64,000 nt of DNA, from positions 47,678,001 through 47,742,000 of the forward strand of contig OZ231126.1 of assembly GCA_965153355.1 (NCBI GenBank). Direction: 5' to 3'. Made by a program: the position numbers and the translations under genes. The notes beneath the pieces were generated by a model. The model had not been told where the DNA came from. It ran no database searches and saw only the letters and a list, made by a program, of their open reading frames with translations. Position 1 is the stretch's first letter. Each line of letters begins with the position of its first letter. The DNA is from Flaccisagitta enflata. Taxonomy: Eukaryota; Chaetognatha; Sagittoidea; Aphragmophora. Positions 1-10,873 of the stretch are shown here, one piece after another.

Positions 1-2
1 TA

Positions 3-3000
3 TCAGGATGCGACGCAATTGATCAAACGCAGAAAGACCAGTTGGAGAGACTTATTCGCGAATCCTCCAGTGTATTCGCCAGATCCCACATGGATATTGG
101 ATGTACAAACTTGGTCTACCATCACGTCAAGATCAACTCTGACCAACCTGTGTATGCGTCTTATCACAAGGCACAGGGGTCTGAAATCAGGAAGGAAATC
201 AATGACCAAACACAGGGTCTCCTGGCATCTGGAGTGATCAAGGAATCCGAAAGCCCTTATTGCTCGCCTATTGTGATGGTCAGGAAGAAGTACGGTGGTT
301 GGCGTTATTGCGTCGACCTACGCAAAATCAACAAAATAACCGATAAATTCACATTCCCTATCCCAAAGATTGAGGATGCTCTGCGACGCCTCAAGAAACC
401 AAAGATCTTCTCGTCACTCGATCTTTTGAAAGCGTACTATCAAATCCCCGTGGTGGAAGAACACCAAAAATACTACGCTTACAGTGACGGAATACGGCAT
501 CTCCAATTCGCTCGCTGTCCAATGGGCGCGAAGAACAGCGGATCGTCGCTCGCCCTCCTCATGGAACTGGTGCTGCGTGGTCTGCCGCCGGAGTGCGTGA
601 TAGGATATCTCGATGATATCCTCATCGCCACAGAGGATTGGAAGACGCATATGGAGATCCTCGAGAAACTCTTCAAGGCACTCGAGCATGCCGGTCTCAA
701 GCTTTGCCCCGGTAAATGCCACTTCGCCCGCAAAGAGGTCAAGACGCTGGGGTACACTCTATCTGAAGATGGTATACGCCCAGATGACTTCAACTTGGAC
801 AAAGTACGGAAATGGACGGAAGCGAAGGACAAAAGCGAAGTCCGTACCTTTTTGGGCTTGTCTGGTTATTACAGAAGTCTCATCCTTGGATATGCCAACA
901 TCGCCGCACCACTCACAGATCTCTTACGCGATGAAGTGGAGTTCAAGTGGGATCAACCGCAAAAAGACGCGTTTGAAGAGCTGAAAAAGATTCTCCTCTC
1001 TGAGCCAGTGGCCGCATATCCGGATTACGATAAACCATTTATCCTGAAGACGGACGCATCGAAAGTAGCCATGGGTGCAGTCCTTGCCCAAAAGAAGGAG
1101 ACAAAGAAGGAGAGCATGATCGCCTGTACAAGCAAGAAATTCAATGCCGACGAGCTGAAATGGATTCCCTATGATAGGGAATTTTGGGCAGTTGTTGCCT
1201 CCGTGCGTCACTTTGCCCATTATCTACGCTTCAAACCATTCGTCATTGTCGTCGATCACAAACCCTTACTTGCATGGCGAGATGTGACAACTCAGCGCGA
1301 TGGGACGAATCGACGCACACGCTGGTCGATGGAGTTGTCGACATTCGATTTCGAGATGATCTACAAGGAAGGCAAACGCCATTCGGACGCAGACGCCTTG
1401 TCACGACATCCTTGCCCGGACGAACCCGACGAAGAGCAAGACGATGAAGTCATAAGCTTATTGTCAACAGACGAGCCCATGGTGGTCTGCTTGATCGCGG
1501 CAAAATGCCTCGATGAAATCTCATTGGCGGAGATTCATGCAGATGATGAATCATCAAAAGAGATGAAGAAGCTACAGGATAAAGACCACAACATCAAATT
1601 AGCGAAAGAGTTAATCCTGGCCAGAAACACCGACAAACAAGCATGGAAACCGTTGCATCAATGGTACAAAACGGAAAGATTCCATTTTATCGTCTCCAAT
1701 GGCGTCCTCTATCACAGCAGAATGCTCCCTTCATCTGACGAACCACTATCGCGAACAGTCATTCCAGAATGTAAACAAGAGGAAATGATGTATAGAGCGC
1801 ATGGCCATATGCAATCGGGCCATCCTTGCTTTCAAAGGGCCATTTCAAGACTAGAAAAATTCGCCATTTGGCCAGGCATGTCCAAACAACTCGCCCATTA
1901 CATCAATAACTGCGCAGAATGCCAAGGCTTCAGGCGGAAGGTGCCGAGTATGATGGCACCCATTCAAGCTCAAACAGCATCGGCCCCACTGGAATTCGTC
2001 CAGGCGGATCTTTATTTCGTCGGCAAAACCTACAACAAGAAGGATTACATCCTCTGTTTCGAAGATAGGTTTACAAAACACTGTCGACTCTTTGCAATCA
2101 AAGACACCAAGTCAACCAGCGTTGCCGCCTGCTTGGAAGTCTACATTTCACAACTTGGCTGCCCTGACCGATGGGGCACAGATGGCGGAAAAGAATTCTA
2201 CGACCGACTTATCCAAGCGTTGTGTCAAGTTTTCCGCGTCAAGAAAGAATACGCCCTGGCCTATAGGCCACAAACGCAAGGGCAAACGGAGCGCAAAAAT
2301 CGCACAATCAAAGCCGAGCTCATCAAAAGATGCCACCAATTTGGCCCAAATTGGCCCGCCATGCTAAAGTGGATAGAATGCGCATACAACACGACCGTTC
2401 ATCCCAGCCACGGCTTCACGCCTTTTCTTCTAATGTTCGGAAGAGAGCCGCGTCTGCCTATCGAGCAAGATATCCCGAAGATCAGCACCAAAGGTTGGAA
2501 CACGACGATGAAGACTTACTTCCAAGATTTCCTTGATCGGATCCACGTCATGCAACAGGAAGCGATGCTAAGAAAACAGACCTATCAAGAGAACATGGTC
2601 GCCCAGCAACGCCAGAAGATTCTTGTACCCTTGGATCCCGGAACCAAAGTGCTTCGTGATATACCTCCTAAATTGTTGGGAAAATCTCAAATGCCCAAAG
2701 ACGGGCCTTGGACAGTCCTGGAGCAAAGGGAGAAAGATGGCAAACGTCTACCGGTCTACATTGTCAAAGATGAAGACGGAAACAAACTCTTCACTCATCG
2801 CCAAAACTTAACCCAATTCAACGAACCGGTGCTCCCGACGCCAACAACCGTTGAGCCAATTCGCGAGGCCACCGGTGGAGAAAAAGTGGAAGTTCCTAGA
2901 GAGAAGCCCAGAGTTGCCCCGCCATCTGATGGACCAGCAACGAGAACAAGAGCAAAATCCAAAAGAATCCTAACACTGGTAAGCAACAAATCTGATTCCT

Positions 3001-3914
3001 CTCAAACTGTCAGCTCGATCCAGCAACAGCCACCCCAGCTACCGTCGCAGCCTCCGCCGCAGCCACCGCCGCAGCCGCCGCCGCAGCCGCCCCCGCAGCC
3101 ACCGCCGCAGCCTCCACATCAGCCGCCGCCGCCACCTCCGAATCAACCAAATAACAACGGCGACGGAGACAACGCCCCAAACGATCCTGCCGCCGGCAGC
3201 GCCGCGCCACCAGACGGAACAGGATTAGGCGACGCCGGCAGTAGCAATGAAGAGGAGGAGGAACAACGCTCCCCTTTCCAGACGCCGCAAGCGAGCGATG
3301 AAGGCAGCAGTGAATGGGACGATTCTCAAGACACTACAATCTCAATGGACGAAAATCGATCTCTTGACAGATTCAATGACGCAAGGAATCCCCTCAGCGC
3401 AAATTCAACTATAACAACAGCCCGCCCCATTGCCATAGACGACTTTCACGGAAGCGACGAAATGGAAATTGTTGGTGACAGTGAAGAGGAAGAAGGCAAC
3501 GTACCGATCGCCAAACGACTTCACCTCCTATCGGGTACGATTTCCGTTAGGCCATCTTCATCCTCCTCCGTTAGGCCATCTTCATCCTCCTCCGTTAGGC
3601 CATCTTCATCCTCCTCCAGAGTTGGCGCAAGAGCATGCACGCCGTTAAGAAGGACGTTATCAGCAACATCAGCCACTATCGATGAAGCTGAAATATCCCA
3701 AGAGCTAGAAGGCGGCGGCCAAAGACTTGCAAATTGGAATCGGCTCAGCTCCTCAGATGCACCCCCAGGTAACGTAGCGTCTGAAGAAGAAACGGTAACC
3801 GCGCGAGACGATGATCCTCTCTTTCAAGGTGGACGAGTCCAGGAAATGGTCGCCAACAAAAAGGGCCATATAATCACGGTCCGCCGCAGTGGGAGGAATC
3901 GCGACCAGGAATAG
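3..3914 (+). CDS. pol: Ty3/gypsy-like retrotransposon pol polyprotein, 5' end outside window
   Basis: This frame is open from the left edge to a stop at 3912-3914, so gag and protease, if present, lie outside the window. Reverse transcriptase comes first, at about 290-850, with the catalytic YLDD box at 606-617. RNase H follows at about 1030-1420, with a TDAS motif and ending in the SDADALSRH motif usual for this superfamily. The integrase has an HHCC zinc finger (His at 1800-1820, CAEC at 1911-1922) and a D,D35E core with Asp at 2007, Asp at 2181 and Glu at 2289. A GPY/F-type module with GPW near 2702 is at about 2640-2810. The tail after that is low complexity: a QPP-rich stretch at about 3040-3140, acidic runs and three 24-bp repeats encoding RPSSSSSV. 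All catalytic acids are present and no internal stop was seen, so the copy could be young. The order RT-RNaseH-IN with a GPY/F module separates it from Ty1/copia and BEL/Pao. Confidence 0.93.
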   Translation, partial: SGCDAIDQTQKDQLERLIRESSSVFARSHMDIGCTNLVYHHVKINSDQPVYASYHKAQGSEIRKEINDQTQGLLASGVIKESESPYCSPIVMVRKKYGGWRYCVDLRKINKITDKFTFPIPKIEDALRRLKKPKIFSSLDLLKAYYQIPVVEEHQKYYAYSDGIRHLQFARCPMGAKNSGSSLALLMELVLRGLPPECVIGYLDDILIATEDWKTHMEILEKLFKALEHAGLKLCPGKCHFARKEVKTLGYTLSEDGIRPDDFNLDKVRKWTEAKDKSEVRTFLGLSGYYRSLILGYANIAAPLTDLLRDEVEFKWDQPQKDAFEELKKILLSEPVAAYPDYDKPFILKTDASKVAMGAVLAQKKETKKESMIACTSKKFNADELKWIPYDREFWAVVASVRHFAHYLRFKPFVIVVDHKPLLAWRDVTTQRDGTNRRTRWSMELSTFDFEMIYKEGKRHSDADALSRHPCPDEPDEEQDDEVISLLSTDEPMVVCLIAAKCLDEISLAEIHADDESSKEMKKLQDKDHNIKLAKELILARNTDKQAWKPLHQWYKTERFHFIVSNGVLYHSRMLPSSDEPLSRTVIPECKQEEMMYRAHGHMQSGHPCFQRAISRLEKFAIWPGMSKQLAHYINNCAECQGFRRKVPSMMAPIQAQTASAPLEFVQADLYFVGKTYNKKDYILCFEDRFTKHCRLFAIKDTKSTSVAACLEVYISQLGCPDRWGTDGGKEFYDRLIQALCQVFRVKKEYALAYRPQTQGQTERKNRTIKAELIKRCHQFGPNWPAMLKWIECAYNTTVHPSHGFTPFLLMFGREPRLPIEQDIPKISTKGWNTTMKTYFQDFLDRIHVMQQEAMLRKQTYQENMVAQQRQKILVPLDPGTKVLRDIPPKLLGKSQMPKDGPWTVLEQREKDGKRLPVYIVKDEDGNKLFTHRQNLTQFNEPVLPTPTTVEPIREATGGEKVEVPREKPRVAPPSDGPATRTRAKSKRILTLVSNKSDSSQTVSSIQQQPPQLPSQPPPQPPPQPPPQPPPQPPPQPPHQPPPPPPNQPNNNGDGDNAPNDPAAGSAAPPDGTGLGDAGSSNEEEEEQRSPFQTPQASDEGSSEWDDSQDTTISMDENRSLDRFNDARNPLSANSTITTARPIAIDDFHGSDEMEIVGDSEEEEGNVPIAKRLHLLSGTISVRPSSSSSVRPSSSSSVRPSSSSSRVGARACTPLRRTLSATSATIDEAEISQELEGGGQRLANWNRLSSSDAPPGNVASEEETVTARDDDPLFQGGRVQEMVANKKGHIITVRRSGRNRDQE
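3544..3615 (+). repeat. 24-bp coding repeat in the pol tail, three units
   Basis: Three near-identical 24-bp units sit inside the pol reading frame and encode RPSSSSSV each time. Because 24 is a multiple of three, copy number can change without breaking the frame. Confidence 0.85.
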
Positions 3915-3929
3915 TTTTCCTGGTGTCAG

Positions 3930-3930
3930 C

Positions 3931-4016
<86 letters not shown>

Positions 4017-4017
4017 C
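3930..4017 (+). repeat. (CAA)n microsatellite just after the pol stop
   Basis: About 29 CAA triplets begin 16 bases after the pol stop codon. Several frames run open through it as Asn, Gln or Thr homopolymers and are not genes. Confidence 0.95.
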
Positions 4018-4641
4018 CGCCGCAACCGATATATGATCAAAAAAAATCGATTTATTTTTACTAAACACTTCATTTGCGTAAGGTTTATTGTTTTATCTAT
4101 GAAAAGAGCATTGGTAGTCCAAAACTAATACATGAATCAACTAAATCAAAATGTGAACATCGGTAACGGATAACGCGCAAATCACTCAACCCGCTTTTAC
4201 CCATAACATTGTCTCAATACACGCGAATATAATGTCGCAGTTTCCTTTATTGTAAATAGATGCTCGTGACGGAAGTGGTAACGAACGATGGTGGTAGCAG
4301 AATCATACAGAAAGCCTCAGATCTATTGGTAAGTTTAAGCATGGATAGCAAAAGGCAAACGAATCATGCTAATCAACGACAAAATGATCAAAATCACCTA
4401 AAATATAAAGAATCAAATATCAGCCAATCCCCTTGATTGATTACAATCATGTTACTGATTGATTACAATCGTGTTTTAATTACAATTGATCGCAATAATC
4501 TGATTTGATCTCAATGATTAATAATAATCATGTATAATCACTGCTAATGTCATTACCAATCATGTTAATGTGTCACCGTATCCAATCCTCTAATGATTCC
4601 ATAGAGTGAAATTCCTTTACTACTATACTATCGGCTCTAAA
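4018..4641. other. Spacer between pol and the second frame of the retroelement
   Basis: No coding signal was seen. At 4430-4500 a short unit of the type TGATTGATTACAATC occurs twice, in AT-rich sequence. The second open frame starts at 4642. A splice acceptor or subgenomic promoter for that frame could lie here, but none is evident. Confidence 0.5.
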
Positions 4642-7200
4642 ATGCGCAACGAAATGAACCGCGGCCATGATGTGTGGGCCGACGTTGAAACTAACCATTT
4701 ACAACCGCACGAGCGACGAGCCGCCGATCAAGCTAAGGCGGAAATCATCGAGCATCAAAGCGGACGTTCATTGTTACAGTCCCCATTCGATTCCGGAAAA
4801 ATCCCCGTCAGAGAAAGGGTGATTGATGACATGGAATCGTTTCGAAACCTGTGTCGCGCGGGTCTCGAAGTAGTTCAAAACGGTCCGACCGTTGTTCTGT
4901 TGGAAACCAGGGGAAAATCCAACCTTTGGGTCAACGCTCGGAAGCGACTCGATGGCGATGATTACGAGAAGAACGACGAGAGTTCGGGAGTGTCAGTAAT
5001 CCTACTGAACGTTTTGAACCGCGATGGCGACGACATCATCGGCTTCGTCAACATCAAGAAGATTGTTGAGAAAGAATTAAACGGAGATCCAACCCTCCCG
5101 GAGGAGTTTTATGACTTGGTTTGCAACAAAAAGGTAATGGTCATCGGAGACGGGTTACTCATGCATCTCAAGCGCCTCGAAAATTCGTTCGGTAAATTCA
5201 ATGGTTTACTGTACACGACGCTTCATGATCTTACCGAACGGTGGCGCCGTTACAAGTTTGAAATCGGCGATCTTGACAGCGTTGTACTCAACGCCCACGA
5301 GCATAACGGTCTGATGCTCAACTTCCACGCCGTTTTCAAAATCGAAACTTACTTCAATAACCCTTACGAGCGTCTCTCTGACTTCAACGATTCCGACCAT
5401 TTCCGCCGATCCCAGTATGTATATGGTCTGAACAAAATTTTCTTCACCGCGGTTCTCGTCAAACGCATCCTCAGATTCTTTGAGGAGTCCAGTCTTTCGT
5501 TGTCCATTATGGGAACTCTCTATCCCAAGTACGCCGTCGAAACCCGCTTAGACTTCCGGTACCGAGACGCCATCGACCAGGGCACGCTTCCCCCGAAATG
5601 GTACGAAGAAGTCAACTGGCCTTTGCACGTGGAAGAAAGGTATGGTCGATGTAGTCGTGTCGAGGGCATTCGCGACCCCGACAGCGTGCGTTCCGAGCAA
5701 AGAGTTGTCACAAAAGAATGCGTTGAAGGCGCGAGAGGAATGGGAGAAAAGCGGAAGCTGGTCGTTAGCGATTTGAGCGACGACGACGACGCTGACCGAG
5801 CGCATATTAATCAGCGCATCGAGGAAAACGAAATACGGCGCCATGCCGCCCGTGCCGCGCGACGCCTCCGCGAAAATCCGTCAACGCAGAACGTCAAAGA
5901 TCAGCTCTACGCCGGTAACAACAACCCGGTAGTATTTGTCGCCACCATCATCAACAGCCTCAACGACAACCGTTATAGGAAGCTAATTGGTGAAATCCTC
6001 GACTATTGCGAGTGGTTGTCGTGCGATAGGAAGGAGAAGTTGGTTGCCAAATTGGCCTTTGACGGTTTCTTTCACAATAGTCCTGACTACACAGCTTTCA
6101 AAATGATTAACCGCTTGAAAATTAAAAATCCCTCGCCTTCGATGTTGCTTCTCTACAATGTTAACGGGATTCAAATTGCCGACTTTCTTGCGTTGAGACC
6201 GCACTGCACCCGCCGCGCGCTTGATTTCTTGGAGGAATATTTGCTGCTTCCACGGGACGCCCGCTTATTGAAGTTGGAATCATGTGATTTCTTTGCCCGC
6301 CGCGACCTCGGCAGTTATTTGTTCGACGACGACAAAATTGAGTTTTGGATTCGTCGCATTTGCGATAGATGTCATCTCTTGCCTGGCGACGCCTATTTCC
6401 GAGGCAAACGGCCCTCGTTCGTCGATGAATTGATAGAACATGGGAGACAGGGCCGCATGTCGGCGGAAAACGCCGCCCGTCTCGTCGCGGCTCATACCGG
6501 TCAAGACTTTCACGACAAACGCGACGCGGTTCTCATTTGCGTCCGTTGGCCGACTCTGGCTCGCCTCCTGCATAAGAAATGGAATTTCTACGGTCGCGCT
6601 CCCCGCCTCGTCAATTGCGATCAGAATTTGAAGGAAGACGCCTGTTGCCGCCAGTCGTTGCACGTTGAACAACGGGATCGAGAAATTACTTACGTCCGTT
6701 CATCCGCCGACTTCGCTAGCATGGAATTAGTCTGTGGTTCCGAGCAGCTGATTATCGTCGAGTCGAGGCCGAACAAAAATCCGCGCAGTTTTGTCAATGA
6801 TCCGGGTTTCATCCTTTTCCGCGGCCCCGGCGGGCGTATTTTTGGCTATTTCCCTTCTGACCTTTCCGAGGATGATCATCGTCAGATGTTGGACTTCTTC
6901 AGTGGGAAGACCATCTTCACTCGTACTGTCGACTTCGTGAGGAAATACTTAGCGAAACATGCAACGAGCGCCGCGTGGATTAACGGCGCCCTTTTGGCAG
7001 AGGAGTACGCTAAAGGAAGAACCGATGACGCCGTTGCCAGTTTGGTTTGGGGATCCCGATTCTGTGGCGTCACCCGAGAGGAGTGGTTTGTGGACCCGCT
7101 TACGGAGATCCAGGAGTCTCATGCAGCTTACGGGATAAATCTAGTGAATGATCTTTTCTTCCACGTCGGTTGGGACGTAGCGCTTGATCGAGCCGAATAA
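4642..7200 (+). CDS. Hypothetical 852-aa protein in the envelope position of the retroelement
   Basis: The frame is open from 4606, but the first ATG is at 4642. It ends with TAA at 7198-7200. It follows pol on the same strand and has a similarly high GC content, higher than the flanking DNA, so it probably belongs to the same element. It is unlike a typical envelope protein: no signal peptide, no membrane anchor and no furin-like site was seen. A region at about 4880-5470 has alternating beta-rich and helical stretches: VVLLE, then a hydrophobic strand ending DIIGFVNI, then KKVMVIGDGLL, then a late Tyr-rich helix. That order resembles the 3'-5' exonuclease (RNase D/WRN) fold, with most catalytic acids absent. 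This resemblance is an impression, not a demonstrated homology. An acidic Asp cluster (about 5773-5790) is followed by a charged helix rich in Arg and Ala. The C-terminal half contains Cys/His-rich patches but no recognised zinc finger. The function is unknown. Confidence 0.7.
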   Translation: MRNEMNRGHDVWADVETNHLQPHERRAADQAKAEIIEHQSGRSLLQSPFDSGKIPVRERVIDDMESFRNLCRAGLEVVQNGPTVVLLETRGKSNLWVNARKRLDGDDYEKNDESSGVSVILLNVLNRDGDDIIGFVNIKKIVEKELNGDPTLPEEFYDLVCNKKVMVIGDGLLMHLKRLENSFGKFNGLLYTTLHDLTERWRRYKFEIGDLDSVVLNAHEHNGLMLNFHAVFKIETYFNNPYERLSDFNDSDHFRRSQYVYGLNKIFFTAVLVKRILRFFEESSLSLSIMGTLYPKYAVETRLDFRYRDAIDQGTLPPKWYEEVNWPLHVEERYGRCSRVEGIRDPDSVRSEQRVVTKECVEGARGMGEKRKLVVSDLSDDDDADRAHINQRIEENEIRRHAARAARRLRENPSTQNVKDQLYAGNNNPVVFVATIINSLNDNRYRKLIGEILDYCEWLSCDRKEKLVAKLAFDGFFHNSPDYTAFKMINRLKIKNPSPSMLLLYNVNGIQIADFLALRPHCTRRALDFLEEYLLLPRDARLLKLESCDFFARRDLGSYLFDDDKIEFWIRRICDRCHLLPGDAYFRGKRPSFVDELIEHGRQGRMSAENAARLVAAHTGQDFHDKRDAVLICVRWPTLARLLHKKWNFYGRAPRLVNCDQNLKEDACCRQSLHVEQRDREITYVRSSADFASMELVCGSEQLIIVESRPNKNPRSFVNDPGFILFRGPGGRIFGYFPSDLSEDDHRQMLDFFSGKTIFTRTVDFVRKYLAKHATSAAWINGALLAEEYAKGRTDDAVASLVWGSRFCGVTREEWFVDPLTEIQESHAAYGINLVNDLFFHVGWDVALDRAE

Positions 7201-8740
7201 GTTAACGTAACAAATCATTTTTGGGATATAATTCCCTAGTTTGCAACAACGGTGACACTTAAATTCGTTATTTGATTCCATTGATTCATCATTTGATTAT
7301 TATTCGACTCCTTTCATCCTCAGACTCCAAAGTTAATATCCTGATATGTTTATGCAGAAAGAGGTGTCGCGCCTCTATCAGCGTGAGGCTGAGAATCGTT
7401 TATGCCTCATGTCCATCGATGAGAAGCAAAGAATCGTTAAAATTTCGTGGAAGTTTCATGGAAAGGCGATGAAGATTCGTCGACGGTTACGGAAGAGACG
7501 CTGAAGATACGCTGATGGTTACGGGAAATACGATGATGAAGACAAAGGCAAAGTAAAGAAGAAGCAGATGGAAGCTTTTCAATCTCACCTCCGTCCCTTA
7601 GGACTTAGTTCCAGGTGAGAAAATGAATTGGTATGTGTTGGACGGGTCAACTAGACCCTCTTCACATGATGATCCTGCCTCTCCTTTTCCATTTCCGGTG
7701 GCGATTCCAATTCCGTCAACGACATTCCACGTCCGAGTTCGATGAAGACGACGTTTCTTGGCCCGATGGGTGGCCAGATGGGGGCATCTGTCTAGTTACG
7801 GCCCGGCGACTGTAACAACATTGCTCCTCGTCTCCCGCCTCAGGCCAACGCGATTCCCCTCATCATCGTCTCCGCCTCCAACCAACACGATCCCTTTCAG
7901 CAACACCTTCGGTCAACACGGATCTCCTCGTAGACACCTTTGGCCAACACGATCTCTACGTCTTCCGGCGGAGGGCGAAATGAAGAAGAAAGGACTTACG
8001 GAAGAAGGACTGACGAGGGAAGCACTGATGAAGGAAGGACTAACGAAGGATGGACATTAAACCGTCTCCCTTGGCGATAAATACGGAAATAATCGATCTC
8101 CTTTGGCGATAAATCATCTCCTGTGGACTTTCATCGTGTCATTCATCGTGTCATTCATCGTGTCATTCATCGTGTCATTCATCGTGTCATCACAGCGTCA
8201 TTGCGTTCAATTGTGTTAGATAATCATTGTTGTTAATCGTTACTGTGATAATTAACTTGCAACCCGCAGCCGTACACAGGCACCTTTCTTTGATTGTTGA
8301 TTAAAAACATGACCGTTTGCATATATTTTTGGTAGAGGAAATTTGGTATTTGATCGGTAGGACGAGTTTAGCAATTTCTCGAGTCTATAACCCTATGAAT
8401 TTATCATCTTTCTGTTTCCACCATCAAGTCTCAAAATACTACCCTAAAGACTGACCGAGGCCCCTCTAAACTGATCGTTGGACCCGTCCGTCATGCCTTG
8501 GCGGCAGCAAATATATTCATAAAACGTCCGCTTTGTTTACAAACAATATCCCGTCGAACCGATGTCAACCGCGAGCAAGCCATCTTATAGAGATTCTCCA
8601 GGTGAAGAGATTTACCACCGTTCTTCGATATTTTGCGGACATAGAGACCTCTTAAAAGTCTAAGACTTGTTGTCCTGTTGGACTTGTTCGTTTCCTCCGC
8701 AACTTATTCCTTTTCTTCTTATCTCTTCCTCTTCTCCTTC
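7201..8740 (+). other. Downstream flank of the retroelement, possible 3' UTR and LTR, no gene recognised
   Basis: No long frame was recognised. A 100-codon frame at 7758-8060 ends in degenerate repeats of a KEGLT-like peptide (7980-8057) and looks like purine-rich repeat rather than a gene. Purine-rich stretches near 7535-7570 and 7975-8050 could serve as polypurine tracts. A 3' LTR may lie here, but its 5' partner would be outside the window, so it cannot be shown. Confidence 0.45.
8129..8188 (+). repeat. 12-bp tandem repeat, five units
   Basis: The unit ATTCATCGTGTC is repeated five times almost perfectly. A pair of CTTTGGCGATAAAT motifs lies just upstream (about 8070-8115). Confidence 0.9.
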
Positions 8741-8983
8741 AGTTTTTCTTTTTTTCTTCTTCTTCTTCTTCTTCTTCTTCTTCTTCTTCTTCTTCTTCTT
8801 CGTCTTCTTCTTCTTCTTCGTCTTCTTCTTCTTCTTCTTCTTCTTCTTCTTCATCTTCTTCTTCTTGTACTTCTTCTTCTTCGCCTTCTTCTTCGCCTTC
8901 TTCTTCGTCTTCTTCTTCGCCTTCTTCTTCTTCTTCTTCTTCTTCTTCTTCTTCTTCTTCTTCTTCTTCTTCTTCTTCTTCTT

Positions 8984-9014
<31 letters not shown>

Positions 9015-9270
9015 TTCTTCTTCTTTTTCTTCTTCTTCTTCTCCTTCTCCTTACCTTTTTCTCCATCTTTTACCCCTACTTTTTCTTCTTCTTCTTTTTC
9101 TTCTCCTTCTCCTTACCTTTTTCTCCTTCTTTTTCTCCTACTTCTTCTTCTTCTTCTCCTTCTCCTTCTTCTTCTTCTTTTTCTTCTTCTTCCTCTTCTT
9201 GTTTCCTTCTTCTTCTTCTTCTTCTTCTTCTTCTTCTTCTTCTTCTTCTTCTTCTTCTTCTTCTTCTCTC
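8741..9270 (+). repeat. Long interrupted (TTC)n microsatellite
   Basis: About 530 bp of TTC triplets with scattered interruptions (GTC, GCC, TAC, CTCC). Both strands carry long meaningless frames of Phe/Leu/Ser or Lys/Arg/Glu. Such polypurine-polypyrimidine tracts can form triplex DNA. Confidence 0.95.
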
Positions 9271-9458
9271 TTTCACGCCTTCTTTATTGCACCCGAAACA
9301 AAGAGGAGTGAAAGGCGGCTGACAGCTAGTTAATGAAAGACCATGGACGCCTGATTGTGACTGTGAGTATTCATTTTTCCATTATTCAATTATTAGGTCG
9401 CGAACGTGAATGCTCGTCATTCTATTTTGTGTGCACATGAGTTTTAAGAGTTTCGCTA

Positions 9459-10208
9459 TTACACCGCTCTCAGATCGAAATGTCGCGAAAAGAAGATATA
9501 TTACTCCTAAAATACTTAAGACAACTACTTGATTCTTTTTTCCTGTGGTAGATAATTTGATTAAGTTTTGTCACAAAAAAAAGAATTAAAGCCCCAGTGT
9601 TGATATATTTGCTCTAAATTTCATGACAAAAATCAGTCGATTTCAGCCTTTTTTCATGGAAAAAATGAGGTTAGATAGCAGCAGTGCTTCTTTTTTTCAA
9701 CAAGAGTGGTCCTACAGTGTTGGTTATGAGGAATTAATGAAGTTTTGTTTGAAATTCCAAAAGATTTGACTTATGTGATGCAGTAATGATTGATTTTGAC
9801 CCCAAAACACCGCAAAAACCTCAAAATTTGGGAAAATTTTGAAAAATTGTCTGCAAATTGTTCAAAATTGATATCAGTGAGAACAATTTTTCCTTACAGC
9901 CTAATCTACATTAAATCCTCTTGAATTCTAGACTAATTCCAGCAATTCAGCTCAATTTGTGTAGAAATGACAACTATGAAATAAAGTAAAGAAAAAGTTG
10001 TTTGGAAAAAAATCCTTCAATGTGAAACATGCAATATTTATTTATTGTGAGTAGGAGGCCTGAATTTTTTAGTTGGTGGGATATTCTTTGCTTGTAGTAA
10101 ATCTTAATCAAATTATCTACCAGGGAAAAAAAGAAAAACTAATTACTATGAATAGTTTTGGAGTAATATATCTTCTTTTCGCGACATTTCGATCTGAAAG
10201 CGGTGTAA
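9459..10208. mobile_element. Inverted-repeat element flanked by TA, Tc1/mariner-like MITE
   Basis: The first roughly 105 bp (9459-9565) recur as reverse complement at about 10097-10208, starting TTACACCGC on each side and including GATCGAAATGTCGCG. Both ends abut TA (9457-9458 and 10209-10210), as expected of a TA target-site duplication. The 750-bp element has no coding frame of its own. The middle is AT-rich and unremarkable. Confidence 0.8.
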
Positions 10209-10785
10209 TAAGAGTTATGGGCGAGTATGCAATGCTTCGGCAGCTAGCAGTAGGAGCTCGGCACACTGTGCGTCGAGGCGCAACTGAAGTTGCATAACTT
10301 AAAAGGTGATACATAGAACAGTTTTAGAACACTTTCTTAGAAAACCACGTTTACAGCTTCACCCCACCGCCGCCCTCCCCTCCTCGCGCTGCTTTCTTTG
10401 CTATGTGAGAAGTGTGAAGTGAAATGTAAACGCTGCGAAATTAAAGATGCAGAAACGTGGCCGGGTAAAAAAAGGGAAAGCGAACCCAGAGCAAATTTCT
10501 GGGCCGTGGATCAGGGCTGAGCTCTTTAGTCGCGTGTCACTAGCTGCGTGAATCCGTCTCCGTCCGTCCGTTTGCAATCAAAACCTTAACGAAGTTTTCC
10601 CTCTGAAGAAGACTAACAGGTATTACGCTATTGCTGTAAACATATGGACGATACAGATGGGGCTGTCTTTGAAAACCTCACGCGACCTTGTTCTTATAAA
10701 CCTTTTTCCTAGCAATATACAGTATGACGGTGAAATGAAAAAAGGTGAAATGAAAAACGGCGAACTGAAAAGCTGGAAACGTGCG

Positions 10786-10873
<88 letters not shown>

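Noticed and set aside
7201-8740. A 3' LTR of the retroelement
   Set aside because: Plausible by position, but the 5' partner is outside the window and no clear TG...CA ends or polypurine tract could be fixed.
8667-9322. Two 214-codon plus-strand frames of Phe or Leu runs
   Set aside because: They are translations of the TTC microsatellite in different frames, not genes.
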